Assembly: GCA_973895155.1 (NCBI GenBank)
Contig: OZ316893.1
Location: 17,670,001-17,734,000, forward strand
Length of the DNA stretch: 64,000 bases
Origin: Marsupella aquatica
Lineage: Eukaryota; Marchantiophyta
Reading direction: 5' to 3'
In this document: positions 33,747 through 43,541 of the stretch, in pieces
Layout of the letters: the number at the start of each line of letters is the position of its first letter
Numbering within the stretch: position 1 is the stretch's first letter
Translations under genes and position numbers: made by a program
The notes under the pieces: generated by a model
Database searches by the model: none
What the model was told of the DNA's origin: nothing
Seen by the model: the letters and a program-made list of their open reading frames with translations, nothing else

Positions 33747-34167
33747 TGTTGGGTATTTACTCTTACGTCTAGGTTAGGTATGACGTGGTTGGTACAACAA
33801 CGTGGGTTGGTACAACTACGTGGTTAGGTACAACTACGTGATTAGGTACAACTATGTGGTTAGGTACAACTACGTGATTAGGTACAACTATGTGGTTAGG
33901 TACAACTAAGTTGCACACTATATCATAAGAGGCATGTGTGCTTGGAGAGGTAGAACCAAGGCTCATTGTTATGGAGCCACTTGAGAGATAGGGAAAGCTT
34001 ACACTGTGGAGACTCGGTATAGCCGACGGGCTTAGAGTTCAGTAAAGCTCTCTTGTGTGTTCCCGTGGACGTAGCCTCAAGGAGGTGAACCACGTATCTC
34101 TTGTGTCGACTATTGTGCGTTGGATGGTTCATGGGCTTGCCGTTGCGATCGTCGTCTATGCTCAACA
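33747..34167 (+). repeat. 5' LTR of copia A
   Basis: 421 bp, TG...CA ends, matching 39,373-39,793 at a constant offset of 5,626. It contains the promoter-bearing U3 with the 18-bp array. Confidence 0.95.
33773..33908 (+). repeat. 18-bp tandem array with ACGTG cores in the LTR U3
   Basis: About seven units of ggttaggtacaactacgt-type sequence, spaced 17-18 bp, each carrying ACGTG or its C-to-T form ATGTG. ACGTG is the core of plant G-box and ABRE elements bound by bZIP and bHLH factors. The same array is in the 3' LTR (about 39,399-39,534) and is absent from the 343-bp LTRs of elements B and C. Confidence 0.85.
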
Positions 34168-34169
34168 AT

Positions 34170-34181
34170 TGGTATCAGAGC
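34170..34181 (+). other. Primer-binding site (initiator Met-tRNA type)
   Basis: TGGTATCAGAGC, two bases after the 5' LTR, is complementary to the 3' end of plant initiator methionine tRNA, the standard copia primer. Confidence 0.9.
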
Positions 34182-34873
34182 ATGCTTGGGAGGTGACGTG
34201 TGTTCGTGACGGGATTTCATGACGGTTTTTCCAGCGTTGAGTGTTGGTGGATTTTCCAGAGTTCCATCGCATGGAACTTGGAGTTTATGGGCTCAACGGA
34301 TAGATCAGGGCAAGAGCTTTCTAACGGTGTGAAGAAATCGTTGAACGGAGCTCGTGGTGCAGAGAGATCTAAGTTTTCGTCGTTCTGGATTTTGTGAAGA
34401 AAGTTGGCAATCGACTCGGAGGGAGAAGCGTCAAGTGTTTTGACTCAACGGAGAGATTGAGGCAAGACGATTGTTTTTGAGTCCGGGATTGGCTCTTTGA
34501 TGCAAAGAGGAAGGCTAAGCAAAATCAATTACCTTGTTGGACTTGGTGACGGCACCAAGTGCAATTGATCAACATTCGTTGTTGACAAGTGAGGTCGTAG
34601 CCATTGAAGTTGGCAATGCAGCGCACCAATCACATCGCAATTCCGACAACGGGTTGTACTTGGTATTTCGGTTATTCCCTGAGGTGGTCAAAACGGGGGA
34701 GTTTCCCAAGGTTTTACCCACCTCGACCGAAATTTGAATAACTTTTCCGTCAAATTTCAATTTTGATTTTGGTTTTCAGTATTGGACTCCTAGCTTTGTG
34801 GGCTACGCGGCGGTGTTGAGTTTCGAGTTTTTTGAGAAGTTGTGAAAAACAATATTTTTTGTGACTTTCTCAT

Positions 34874-35908
34874 ATGAGTGATTCGGAGGAGTTTTTCGAA
34901 GACGTGGAACTTGAAGCACGAGGATCACCGTGGAGGTTTCAGGGGCAGAGAGAGGAGCAGGAGGAAGAGCACGTGACACCGATACCATCACCGGTGCGGC
35001 GTGTGGTGGAGGAAGCAGTACTACTACCGGAGCTCACGGTAAAGAAGAAGATGGGGACTTTCAAGCTTGGGGGACCCAAGTATGAAGTGACAAAGTATGA
35101 TGGGCGCTCTGACTACTTGCTATGGGAGAAGCAGGTGAAGGGAGTGCTTTATGCGTCAGGGATGGGCCAACTGCTGAGCCCTCGTGAAGACGATGTTGAT
35201 GAGAAACAATGGGACCGCATGCAGGAGCAGGGAGTGTGGTGTGTTACACTCTATCTCATGCCTCCCATCATCAAGCAGTTAGGTGCACATAAGGATTGCA
35301 TGTCCTTGTTTGCGGAATTGCAGAGCAAGTATCACCGCAAGGAGTTGTCGAACCGGCTCTACACTTCCTACAAACTGATGAGTTTCAGGATGAAGGAATC
35401 TGGTACGAAGTTGCAAGACCATGTGGATGCTTTCAACGACATGGTCGTTGACTTGGAAAACCTTGGGGAGACTTTGAATGATGAGACGAAGGCTCTGCAG
35501 CTTCTTAGTTCATTGCCTCCATCTTACCAGTCCCTATCACGAGTGTTGTTGCATCGTGATAGGGATACCATTTCATACAATGACGTGGTAAGTTCTCTGC
35601 TTAGTGATGATCTTCAGCAGAAGATGCACATCACGTCACAGCCTTCATCATCTGGTGCTGCCCTCAATGTTAACCGTGGGAGGAGTATGCAGCGACCAAC
35701 TGGGGACCGTAGAACCCAGTTTAGATCTAAATCCAGATCTAAGTCCAAGGGTAAATCCCCTCAGAGGAGGCAGGTGACATGTTGGAAGTGCAACCAAGTT
35801 GGACACTTCAAGCGAGACTGTAAGGGAAAGGCAGCGGAAACTTCATCGGCAAATGTGGCTAGGGCTGATGGAGAAGCTGATTTACTCAATGATGAGTATG
35901 TTTTATGA
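34874..35908 (+). CDS. gag: Copia A Gag
   Basis: The 344-residue capsid/nucleocapsid precursor starts at ATG 34,874 after a ~700-bp leader. An acidic N-terminus (SDSEEFFEDVELEARG) precedes the Gag core with YDGRSDYLLWEKQVKG, and LLSSLPPSYQSLSRVLL, typical of UBN2/Retrotran_gag proteins. A Ser/Arg/Lys-rich linker leads to a CCHC zinc knuckle CWKCNQVGHFKRDC at about residues 303-316, which binds the element RNA. The frame ends at TGA 35,906-35,908; the same frame continues directly into protease, so Gag-Pol could be made by readthrough. Element C has TGA at the same place. Confidence 0.9.
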   Translation: MSDSEEFFEDVELEARGSPWRFQGQREEQEEEHVTPIPSPVRRVVEEAVLLPELTVKKKMGTFKLGGPKYEVTKYDGRSDYLLWEKQVKGVLYASGMGQLLSPREDDVDEKQWDRMQEQGVWCVTLYLMPPIIKQLGAHKDCMSLFAELQSKYHRKELSNRLYTSYKLMSFRMKESGTKLQDHVDAFNDMVVDLENLGETLNDETKALQLLSSLPPSYQSLSRVLLHRDRDTISYNDVVSSLLSDDLQQKMHITSQPSSSGAALNVNRGRSMQRPTGDRRTQFRSKSRSKSKGKSPQRRQVTCWKCNQVGHFKRDCKGKAAETSSANVARADGEADLLNDEYVL

Positions 35909-38900
35909 AGCCGGGGGTATGCCCTGTGCACGTCATCTAGGAGAGCAGATGATGTGTGGATTCTTGATTGTGCTTGCTCTTTTCATATTTGTTACATTCG
36001 TGAGTTTTTCAGTTCTTACTCTGTTTCAAACGGTTCAGTTCTGATGGGAAATGATCACTCCTGTCAAATTGAGGGAATTGGGTCTGTGAAGATTCAAATG
36101 TTTGATGGCGCTGTGCGCACAGTGTCCGGAGTCAGGTATGTACCTGGCATGCGTAAGAATCTGATTTCACTCGGTGTGTTGGATTCAAATGGTCATCAAT
36201 GGAGCGTTATTGATGGTGAACTTCAAGTCAGGTCGGGAGAGACAGTGATTTTGAAGGGGAGTAGACAAAAGAATTTGTATGTGTTACAGGGCAATACTGT
36301 ATGTGGAGAGGCCAATGTAACCAAGTCTCACGAGGAGATGACTCAACTGTGGCATTCACGGCTAGGCCACATGAGTGAGAAGGGTTTGGCTATCTTACGG
36401 AAGAATGGACTCATTTCTGATTTGCAATCTTGTAAATTAGAGTTTTGTGAGCATTGCATTCTTGGAAAGCAGCATCGTCGTGCTTTTGGTGTTGGAACTC
36501 ATCGTTCCAAAGCGGTTCTTGAGTACTTACATAGTGACGTGTGGGGTCCATCCCCGACTCCCTCACACTCTGGAAAGTTGTACTATGTATCATTTATTGA
36601 TGATTACTCAAGATTTGTGTGGATTTATTTCATGACGCATAAGTCTGATGTCTTGTCCATTTTTAAGAAGTGGAAGGCCCAGGTGGAGAATCAGACTGGA
36701 AACACGATCAAGTGTTTGGATACAAGGGTGAAGAGTCTGAGGTCAGACAACGGCGGGGAGTACACTTCAATGGAATTTGAAGAGCACTGTTCAGAACAGG
36801 GGATAACTCGCCATCTCACCACAGTTTATACTCCGCAGCAGAATGGTGTCGCTGAGAGGCTCAATCGGACACTGTTGGAGCGGTCACGGAGTATGTTGAG
36901 CCAATCAGGTTTACCACAAGAATTTTGGGCAGAAGCTGTCAATACCGCAGCTTATTTGGTAAATCTTTCTCCTTCTAGTGCTATCAATTTCAAAACGCCG
37001 TTTGAGATGCGCTATAAGCGGCAAGCAGACTATCATGGCTTGGTAATTTTTGGAAGTGATGCATATGCTCTCACACCAAAGCAGAATAGGACCAAGTTGG
37101 ATCCTACCTCCAGGAAATGTGTTTTTCTTGGGTACCAGAGTGGTGTGAAAACCTATAGGCTATGGGATCCTATTGCCTGTAAGCTCGTTGTCAGTAGGGA
37201 TGTTTCCTTCAATGAATCCAGATTATTGAAGGAGGGGGAGAATACTCAGGTCTCCCGTACTGACAAAGGAAAATCTCCTATCCCGGATCTCGTTGAGGGG
37301 GAGATTGGTTATGAGGTGCATGACCGGAGAGAAGGAGTTGCTCCAATTATGGAGCTGGTTCCTGTGCCAGAGGAACCAGAGGAGTTTGTTGATGCTGGTG
37401 AGCAACAAGTGGATGCTGTTGAGCTTCAAATTGTACCAGCACACGCAGATCAACCGGAGTCATCGGCTAGAAGAACATCTGGTCGCACTGTACGCGCTCC
37501 ATCAAGGTATGGACAGTGGGTTGATTCATCTCAACTGCAAGAGGATGATTTTACAGCTGATGATGAGGGTGATGCGTTAATTTTGGAAGAAGGAGAACCT
37601 TCTTCATTTCATGAGGCAAGTGCTTCAAAAGAGAAGCAGAAGTGGACTGCAGCAATGCAAACGGAGATGCAGTCACTAAAGGACAACAAAACTTGGGAGC
37701 TTGTTAAGCTGCCTAAGGGTCAGCAAGTGGTGGACAGCAAGTGGATTTACAAGCTGAAGGATAATTCCATAGGAGGTGGATCGAAGGTCTACAAGGCTAG
37801 ATTGGTAGCAAAGGGATTCACACAAGAGAAAGGTGTGGATTACAATGAGGTCTTCTCACCAGTTGCTAAGTACTCTACAATACGACTATTGTGTGTACTT
37901 GTTGTAATGTTTGGTCTGCTCCTAGATCAGATGGATGTTGTCACAGCTTTCCTCTATGGCACATTGGAAGAGGTGATCTTCATGAGACAACCGCTAGGTT
38001 TTGTGAAGAGAGGACAGGAGGAATTGGTTTGCAGATTGTTGAAATCCTTGTATGGGTTGAAGCAGTCACCAAGACAGTGGAACAAGCGGTTTGACGATTG
38101 GATTCGGTCACAAGGTTTTCACAGAAGTGTATTTGACCCTTGTGTGTATTTGAAACCGGTGAAGAATGTTGTCTTTGGGTTCATTATTTTAGTACTTTAT
38201 GTGGATGACATGCTAATTGCAGCCAATGATAGGTCTGAGATTGTTAAGCTCAAGGCACTGCTTAGTGCAGAGTTTAAGATGAAGGACTTAGGGCCAGCTA
38301 AGAGGATTTTGGGTATGGAGATCACTAGGGACTTGGAGGCTGGCAAGCTATGGTTGACGCAGAGCAGTTATGCGAGGAAGGTAATTGCAAGGTTCAACAT
38401 GGAGAATAGCAAGCCAGTAAGTACCCCGTTGGCTCCACACTTCAAGTTATCATCAGCGTTCTGTCCTACGGATGACACAGAGAAGGGGTTGATGTCAAAG
38501 GTTCCATATGACAAGGCAGTGGGGAGTCTCATGTATTTGATGACTTGCACTAGACCTGATCTTGCCATGGCTATGGGCAAGGTGAGCAGGTACATGTCGA
38601 ATCCAGGGAAGGTACACTGGGAAGCAGTGAAGTGGATTATCAGGTACTTGAAGGGTACTGTGGATCATGGTCTTTTATTTGATGCGAATGCAAAGAATGC
38701 TAGATCATTGATTGGCTATGTAGATTCTGACTATGGACAAGATTTGGACCGAAGGAGATCAACAACAGGATACGTGTTCACACTTGGCGGTGGATGCATA
38801 AGTTGGAGGTCTACTTTGCAGAAGTGTATTGCTCAGTCTACTACAGAAGCGGAGTATGTTGCAGCTGCGGAAGCAGCAAAGGAAGCGATTTGGTTGGATA

Positions 38901-39181
38901 GACTTATCACTGAAATGGGATTGCCACAGGGGAATGTGAAGCTCCATTGTGATAGTCAAAGTGCGCTCCACCTTGCTGTGAACCAGGTGATGGACAGCAG
39001 AGTGAAGCACATTGACGTCAGGTACCATTTTATCAGGCAGGCTGTGTCTGATAATTTGTTTGAGCTAGTCAAGATTGATGGTAAACTCAACCCGGCTGAC
39101 GCATTTACCAAAGTGATTCCTTTGGAGAGTTTCTCTAGACACCGTGACGTATTGCAGGTTTTGCAATTGCATCACAAGTAG
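35909..39181 (+). CDS. pol: Copia A Pol: protease, integrase, reverse transcriptase, RNase H
   Basis: This frame is continuous with gag across the TGA and has no ATG near its start, so it is probably made as a Gag-Pol fusion. The order is copia type. Protease comes first with VWILDCACSFHIC (Cys where Ser or Thr is usual). The integrase has an HHCC finger (HSRLGHMS, CEHCILGKQH), then core motifs SFIDDYSRF, RSDNGGEYTS and QQNGVAERLNRTLLE, giving D, D and E. Reverse transcriptase has WKTA-like WTAAMQTEM, KSLYGLKQSPRQW and the catalytic YVDDMLIA. RNase H has GYVDSDYGQDLDRRRSTTGY and STTEAEYVAAAEAAKE. Nothing is missing or shifted over ~1,090 residues. Confidence 0.92.
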   Translation, partial: SRGYALCTSSRRADDVWILDCACSFHICYIREFFSSYSVSNGSVLMGNDHSCQIEGIGSVKIQMFDGAVRTVSGVRYVPGMRKNLISLGVLDSNGHQWSVIDGELQVRSGETVILKGSRQKNLYVLQGNTVCGEANVTKSHEEMTQLWHSRLGHMSEKGLAILRKNGLISDLQSCKLEFCEHCILGKQHRRAFGVGTHRSKAVLEYLHSDVWGPSPTPSHSGKLYYVSFIDDYSRFVWIYFMTHKSDVLSIFKKWKAQVENQTGNTIKCLDTRVKSLRSDNGGEYTSMEFEEHCSEQGITRHLTTVYTPQQNGVAERLNRTLLERSRSMLSQSGLPQEFWAEAVNTAAYLVNLSPSSAINFKTPFEMRYKRQADYHGLVIFGSDAYALTPKQNRTKLDPTSRKCVFLGYQSGVKTYRLWDPIACKLVVSRDVSFNESRLLKEGENTQVSRTDKGKSPIPDLVEGEIGYEVHDRREGVAPIMELVPVPEEPEEFVDAGEQQVDAVELQIVPAHADQPESSARRTSGRTVRAPSRYGQWVDSSQLQEDDFTADDEGDALILEEGEPSSFHEASASKEKQKWTAAMQTEMQSLKDNKTWELVKLPKGQQVVDSKWIYKLKDNSIGGGSKVYKARLVAKGFTQEKGVDYNEVFSPVAKYSTIRLLCVLVVMFGLLLDQMDVVTAFLYGTLEEVIFMRQPLGFVKRGQEELVCRLLKSLYGLKQSPRQWNKRFDDWIRSQGFHRSVFDPCVYLKPVKNVVFGFIILVLYVDDMLIAANDRSEIVKLKALLSAEFKMKDLGPAKRILGMEITRDLEAGKLWLTQSSYARKVIARFNMENSKPVSTPLAPHFKLSSAFCPTDDTEKGLMSKVPYDKAVGSLMYLMTCTRPDLAMAMGKVSRYMSNPGKVHWEAVKWIIRYLKGTVDHGLLFDANAKNARSLIGYVDSDYGQDLDRRRSTTGYVFTLGGGCISWRSTLQKCIAQSTTEAEYVAAAEAAKEAIWLDRLITEMGLPQGNVKLHCDSQSALHLAVNQVMDSRVKHIDVRYHFIRQAVSDNLFELVKIDGKLNPADAFTKVIPLESFSRHRDVLQVLQLHHK

Positions 39182-39360
39182 AGTTTTCTTAAACATTCAT
39201 TGTAATTACTGATATATGCTCTTCCTCATTCCTATGTATTAGGCTACGGCTTAGTTCTGGTTTGCTCTAGTTAGAGAGGGAAACCGGTTTGGTTTCTGTC
39301 CAGAACTTCCCGCTGAGGGATCATATACATTGGCAGTATTACTCTCCCCTAGACCAGAGT

Positions 39361-39372
39361 CAAGGGGAAGAT
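39361..39372 (+). other. Polypurine tract of copia A
   Basis: caaggggaagat directly precedes the 3' LTR and would prime plus-strand synthesis. The same tract, inverted, borders the LTR of element C at 59,598-59,607. Confidence 0.85.
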
Positions 39373-39793
39373 TGTTGGGTATTTACTCTTACGTCTAGGT
39401 TAGGTATGACGTGGTTGGTACAACAACGTGGGTTGGTACAACTACGTGGTTAGGTACAACTACGTGATTAGGTACAACTATGTGGTTAGGTACAACTACG
39501 TGATTAGGTACAACTATGTGGTTAGGTACAACTAAGTTGCACACTATATCATAAGAGGCATGTGTGCTTGGAGAGGTAGAACCAAGGCTCATTGTTATGG
39601 AGCCACTTGAGAGATAGGGAAAGCTTACACTGTGGAGACTCGGTATAGCCGACGGGCTTAGAGTTCAGTAAAGCTCTCTTGTGTGTTCCCGTGGACGTAG
39701 CCTCAAGGAGGTGAACCACGTATCTCTTGTGTCGACTATTGTGCGTTGGATGGTTCATGGGCTTGCCGTTGCGATCGTCGTCTATGCTCAACA
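39373..39793 (+). repeat. 3' LTR of copia A
   Basis: 421 bp, apparently identical to the 5' LTR; followed by gccat, the target duplication. Confidence 0.95.
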
Positions 39794-40137
39794 GCCATGT
39801 CATCTCAGACAGGCCGCCAAGTTGCGGCGCCAAAAAAAATGCGGGAAAAAAATTTAGGGTCTTGGCTAGGTGTCTGAATGGTACGGACACAAGATTTTGC
39901 CGGAATATGTTTTTCAAATATATGTTTTTCAAATTTTTTCCCTTTTTTTCATTTTCCCTTTTTTTTGGGTTTGTACGCCCATCTCGGCGAGGTCAGCTGA
40001 GATTGAGTCAATCTCATCTGCCCAACTAAGATGCACGGAGGTGCGAAGGCCTCATCTCAGTTGAGTTTAAGAAATTTAAAGGCAGCAAAACTGATAACTG
40101 ATACCAACCACTAATTACCGATGATGTTGCGTACCCC

Positions 40138-40365
40138 CACAAATACACTATACCACAACTTGCCCCCCTAACTAGTGGTTAGGTCCTCTAACTCCCAGGT
40201 AGCCCTATCCATCTACTACATGGTATACACCTTTGTGGGTGCACGAACCATAAGCCAGGCCGGGTGCTATGTTGCCCCATCATTACTAGCTCATCTGCAA
40301 TTCAAACCATGTGAAGATCAAGTCATCTACCTCCTAAGTACACCAAGGACAAACCCATCATCTAG
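40138..40365 (+). repeat. Right part of the split dispersed repeat
   Basis: This continues the repeat begun at 33,604 and matches the inverted copy at 30,672-30,966. It is separated from its left part by the nested ~400-bp element and copia A. Confidence 0.8.
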
Positions 40366-40562
40366 TAGGTGGAGTCAAGCACTACATGTGCTAACCCCTA
40401 GAACATCTATCACACACCAACATATGGGTTGCTTCACTTGCAGACCCACATAACATGCACCTCAAGCTTGCACGTATACTGCCAAGCTTGGGTCCATTGT
40501 ACCATCCATGTTTTAGAGGTGACACGGGAGGTGATATGACACAATTATGCACATGGGCCTTC

Positions 40563-40567
40563 CAAAC
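40563..40567. repeat. Target site duplication of copia B (left)
   Basis: caaac precedes the 5' LTR and recurs at 44,678-44,682 right after the 3' LTR remnant. Confidence 0.9.
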
Positions 40568-40910
40568 TGTTAGGTATTTACTCTAGGTCTAGGGTTATGA
40601 CATGTAACCATAGTTAGACTAACCGTAATCATAGATGTGGTTAGGTTAACTAGGATGCACACTATATGCCAAGCGATGTTTCCTTGGATAAGTGGAACTT
40701 AGGCTCATTGTTATGGAGCCACTCGAGAGATGAGGAGAGCTTACACTGTGGAGACTTGGTATGGCCGACGGGCTTAGAGTTCAGTAAAGCTCTCTTGTGT
40801 GTTCCCGTGGACGTAGCCTCGAGGAGGTGAACCACGTATCTTTTGTGTCAATTACTTGCACGTTGGATGTGTCATGTGCTTACCGCTATAAGTGTCATCT
40901 ACGCTCAACA
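40568..40910 (+). repeat. 5' LTR of copia B
   Basis: 343 bp, TGTTAGG to CTCAACA, same length as the element C LTR and lacking the 18-bp array of element A. A primer-binding site (TGGTATCAGAGC) follows at 40,913-40,924. Confidence 0.9.
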
Positions 40911-41679
40911 ATTGGTATCAGAGCATGCCTGGGAGGTGACATTGTTCGTGAAGGGATTTCGTGATGGGTTTTTCCAGTGTTGAGTGTCGGTGGATTTTCC
41001 GGAGTTCCGTCGCATGGAACTTGGAGTTTATGGGCTCAATAGATAGATCGGGGCAAGGGCTTTCTAACGGTGTGAAGAAATTGCTGAACGAAGCTCGTGG
41101 TGCGGAGAGATCTAAGATTTTGTCATTTTGGATTTTGTAAAGAAAGTCGGCAACATTCGTGTTCGACGGTTTTTTGGAGGAGGGACCAGAGTTTGTTTTC
41201 TTGATGGTGTGAGCTCTACGGCAAAGGAGGTGTTGCATGTTGTAGCTTTGCTTGTAGATCGGGATGAGCTGATCGTTTTGGTAGATGGTTTGTTGCCGAG
41301 TGTGTAACGAGTGCGTCGCAACGAGCAAAAGAAGCATTCTGATTTTCTGACCGGCTATGGAGTCCTCTTTTGCCTGAGCAAGGTTTCTTGTCATTGCACT
41401 CGACTCGGAGGGAGAGATGTGAAGTGCTTGGGCTGAATGGAGAGATCACAAAGAGGTGATTGTTTTGAGTCCAAGATTGACATTTTTGCCCACGGGAGGA
41501 AGGAGTTCTGAGTTTTTGCCACTGATTGACCAGAAAATGGTGCGGGTGCGCAAATCTTTCCAACCCACCAACATTGGTTTCTGACTCCTCACCGTAATCC
41601 GAACGTTACAAGGTGCAAGCTCTTCTCGTTTGATTTCCACAAGGTTTTTTGGATTTCTTACGGGCCAATTTTTTGTTTG

Positions 41680-43541
41680 AAAAATGCTCTCTCTCTCTCT
41701 CTCTTTGTATCATAAGAGAAACATGGACGTTGCGTAAAAGCCACAAAATAAAAGATGGCAGAATAGATGCACTGACATCTAACATTTTTTCTCTGGGAAG
41801 GGATAACCCCCAGAATATGATATCTCTTGGAACCCTATGATCATAAGCAGATAAGGGGCACAGAGGGCCACCAAACAGGACACGACACTTTTATAGGGAT
41901 TTAGGGAAAATACCCTAAAAACGCCGCCAGAGCAACGGCTATACTACTCCTGCAGGGTTTAGTAAGACACAACATCCTGTGCACACTCTAGGCTACGACG
42001 CTTTCCTTTTGTAAACAATGTATACACTATAGATTGTTCCTGCATGCTCTAAAAGCTCTGTAATCAACTTTTTGCTGCCTGGTGAGAATCGTGACTCAAC
42101 ACTGAGCACTGATCATGGGAGGGGAACAACAACAGTCTGTGCAAGTGTGACTGGAGCACAATGAGCGACAAGGCTAAAAAGGTGATCTATCCAATCACTT
42201 GAGAACGGTAAATTGACATTTGTCCTGCACTTTGACATTCTACGTGTAATCGATTAGAATATGGCTAAAGAGGTAAATATGGTGATGTGACTCGTTTTTC
42301 CCTAGTCCATGTCTCCCCGTAGCCCTCCGGACAATGCTACAGAAACATGGGACCTGAAATCACAACTTTTACGTTTTATTTTTGCCCAGTGACGGGGGCT
42401 GAATGAAGGCACCGGGTATGTGGATCATTTCGGTCAAATGATCCCTAGGGAAAAAGCATGGCCTATGCTTAGTGTGTTTGACCTGACATTAGAGTACGTT
42501 GTCCATCACCCAATAATCCTATGTGTAACTGATTGCACTGGATTTCATCTAAAAAGATAGGCGTTGCTTACACTTATCTGCTACTGTACACTTGACACTG
42601 GGAATAACGATAATGTTTGGAGTCTATGCTGCTATGTATGAATCACTTTTTGAAGCGCATGAGGCTCTGTGTGATCAAACTCGATCTATGAAGTAATGAT
42701 ATGCGTATATATATGGGGTATGTGTATGCACTTGTGATATATATATTTCTTTAAAGAAAAGTATGGGCATTAGTAACAATCGGTCCTGATGAGTATCGGG
42801 GTGTGATTATATGTGTATGCATATATATTGATCTCTCTCTCTAGAGACCTCCATTGCACATTGCAAAGAAATTTCTTTGGGGCCCTTGCCGGTGACGGGT
42901 GTGAATTTGACTTCTTTGGTGGTTATTTCCTTTGTGTTTTTTTGGGGGTCCACCCACTTTTGTGTATACACACACAAACTTGTGTGTATACACACCTTTT
43001 AGACCCTGCCCACCCCTCTCTTGACACGCGCCCTCCCCATCGCGACTCCTCCCTCCCTACATACATCGTCCCCCCCTCCCCGTTGCAACTCCTACCCTCC
43101 CGCCTTCCCCTCCCCGGTGTGTGCGCGCCCCCCCCACGGCCGGCCGGCCGACTTTCGGCTGCTCTTAGTCGTTGCTGCGACTTCCGCGCCCCGGCCCATC
43201 TCCTCGGCAGCCTGCAGCCGTGGCGGCTGCCTGGTATTCCCGGCCTGGCCCAATCGTACGCCCTCCCCACCTACGCGCTCGTCTTCCACCCCCGGCCCGA
43301 CCCCATACACCCTGTTTTTTCCCAAGAGGGGCTTTAAACCCCCTTTAGGCCTTAATTTTTATTTCTTTTCCTCCCTCCCCATTGGCTGCCGCATCCCGGG
43401 ACCTGCCGCCCTCCACTTTAACCGCTTGGACAGGGGGAATGGCCCCCTGTGAGCCTTGCTGCTTTGTGCGGGAATATTCCCAAAAAATAGAGAGCGTGTT
43501 TTTGGCCGTCCGTCAAAGATTCTGTCTGCCAAACGGTAACT
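41680..43541. mobile_element. Unclassified 1.86-kb insert in the copia B leader
   Basis: Relative to the leader of element A there is extra DNA here, and ttttttgtttg (11 bp) occurs on both sides (41,669-41,679 and 43,542-43,552), as expected for a target duplication. The insert begins with a ct-microsatellite, has AT-rich middle parts, a tgtgtatacaca hairpin (42,961-42,998) and a strongly C-rich segment at 43,010-43,330. No terminal inverted repeats or poly(A) were found, so the class is unknown. It may carry a captured host segment. Confidence 0.5.

Larger units (their letters stand above)
33747..39793 (+). mobile_element. Ty1/copia element A, apparently complete
   Basis: The element is 6,047 bp with 421-bp LTRs that begin TGTTGGG and end CTCAACA, gccat target duplication, primer-binding site, gag, pol and polypurine tract. 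The LTRs look identical base for base where I compared them, which means a recent insertion. Gag and Pol frames are intact apart from one TGA between them. It belongs to the same family as elements B and C in this window, but has a longer LTR because of an 18-bp repeat array. Confidence 0.95.
33686..40137 (+). mobile_element. ~400-bp non-autonomous element with 10-bp target duplication, split by a copia insertion
   Basis: The 10-bp sequence cacaaataca flanks this segment (33,676-33,685 and 40,138-40,147), and the joined flanks match the uninterrupted repeat at 30,672-30,966. After removing the copia and its target duplication about 400 bp remain. Near its ends are imperfect inverted motifs (atcacttatcaat on the left, ctgataactgat on the right). 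A 9-11 bp target duplication suggests a Mutator-like non-autonomous element. Terminal repeats are weak, so the class is tentative. Confidence 0.55.

Noticed and set aside
33773-33908. Regular 18-bp units that might suggest a CRISPR-like array
   Set aside because: No unique spacers; the units are contiguous, within an LTR, and the host is a plant.
33769-33966. 65-residue minus-strand open frame with VVVPNH repeats (also at 39,395-39,592)
   Set aside because: It is just the LTR tandem array read in the antisense direction.
42923-43270. Gly/Arg-rich minus-strand frame overlapping the same C-rich segment
   Set aside because: Same compositional effect; no support.
43021-43452. Pro-rich plus-strand open frame in the C-rich part of the copia B insert
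   Set aside because: Open frames exist on several frames because of GC-rich composition; no motif or start context supports a gene.
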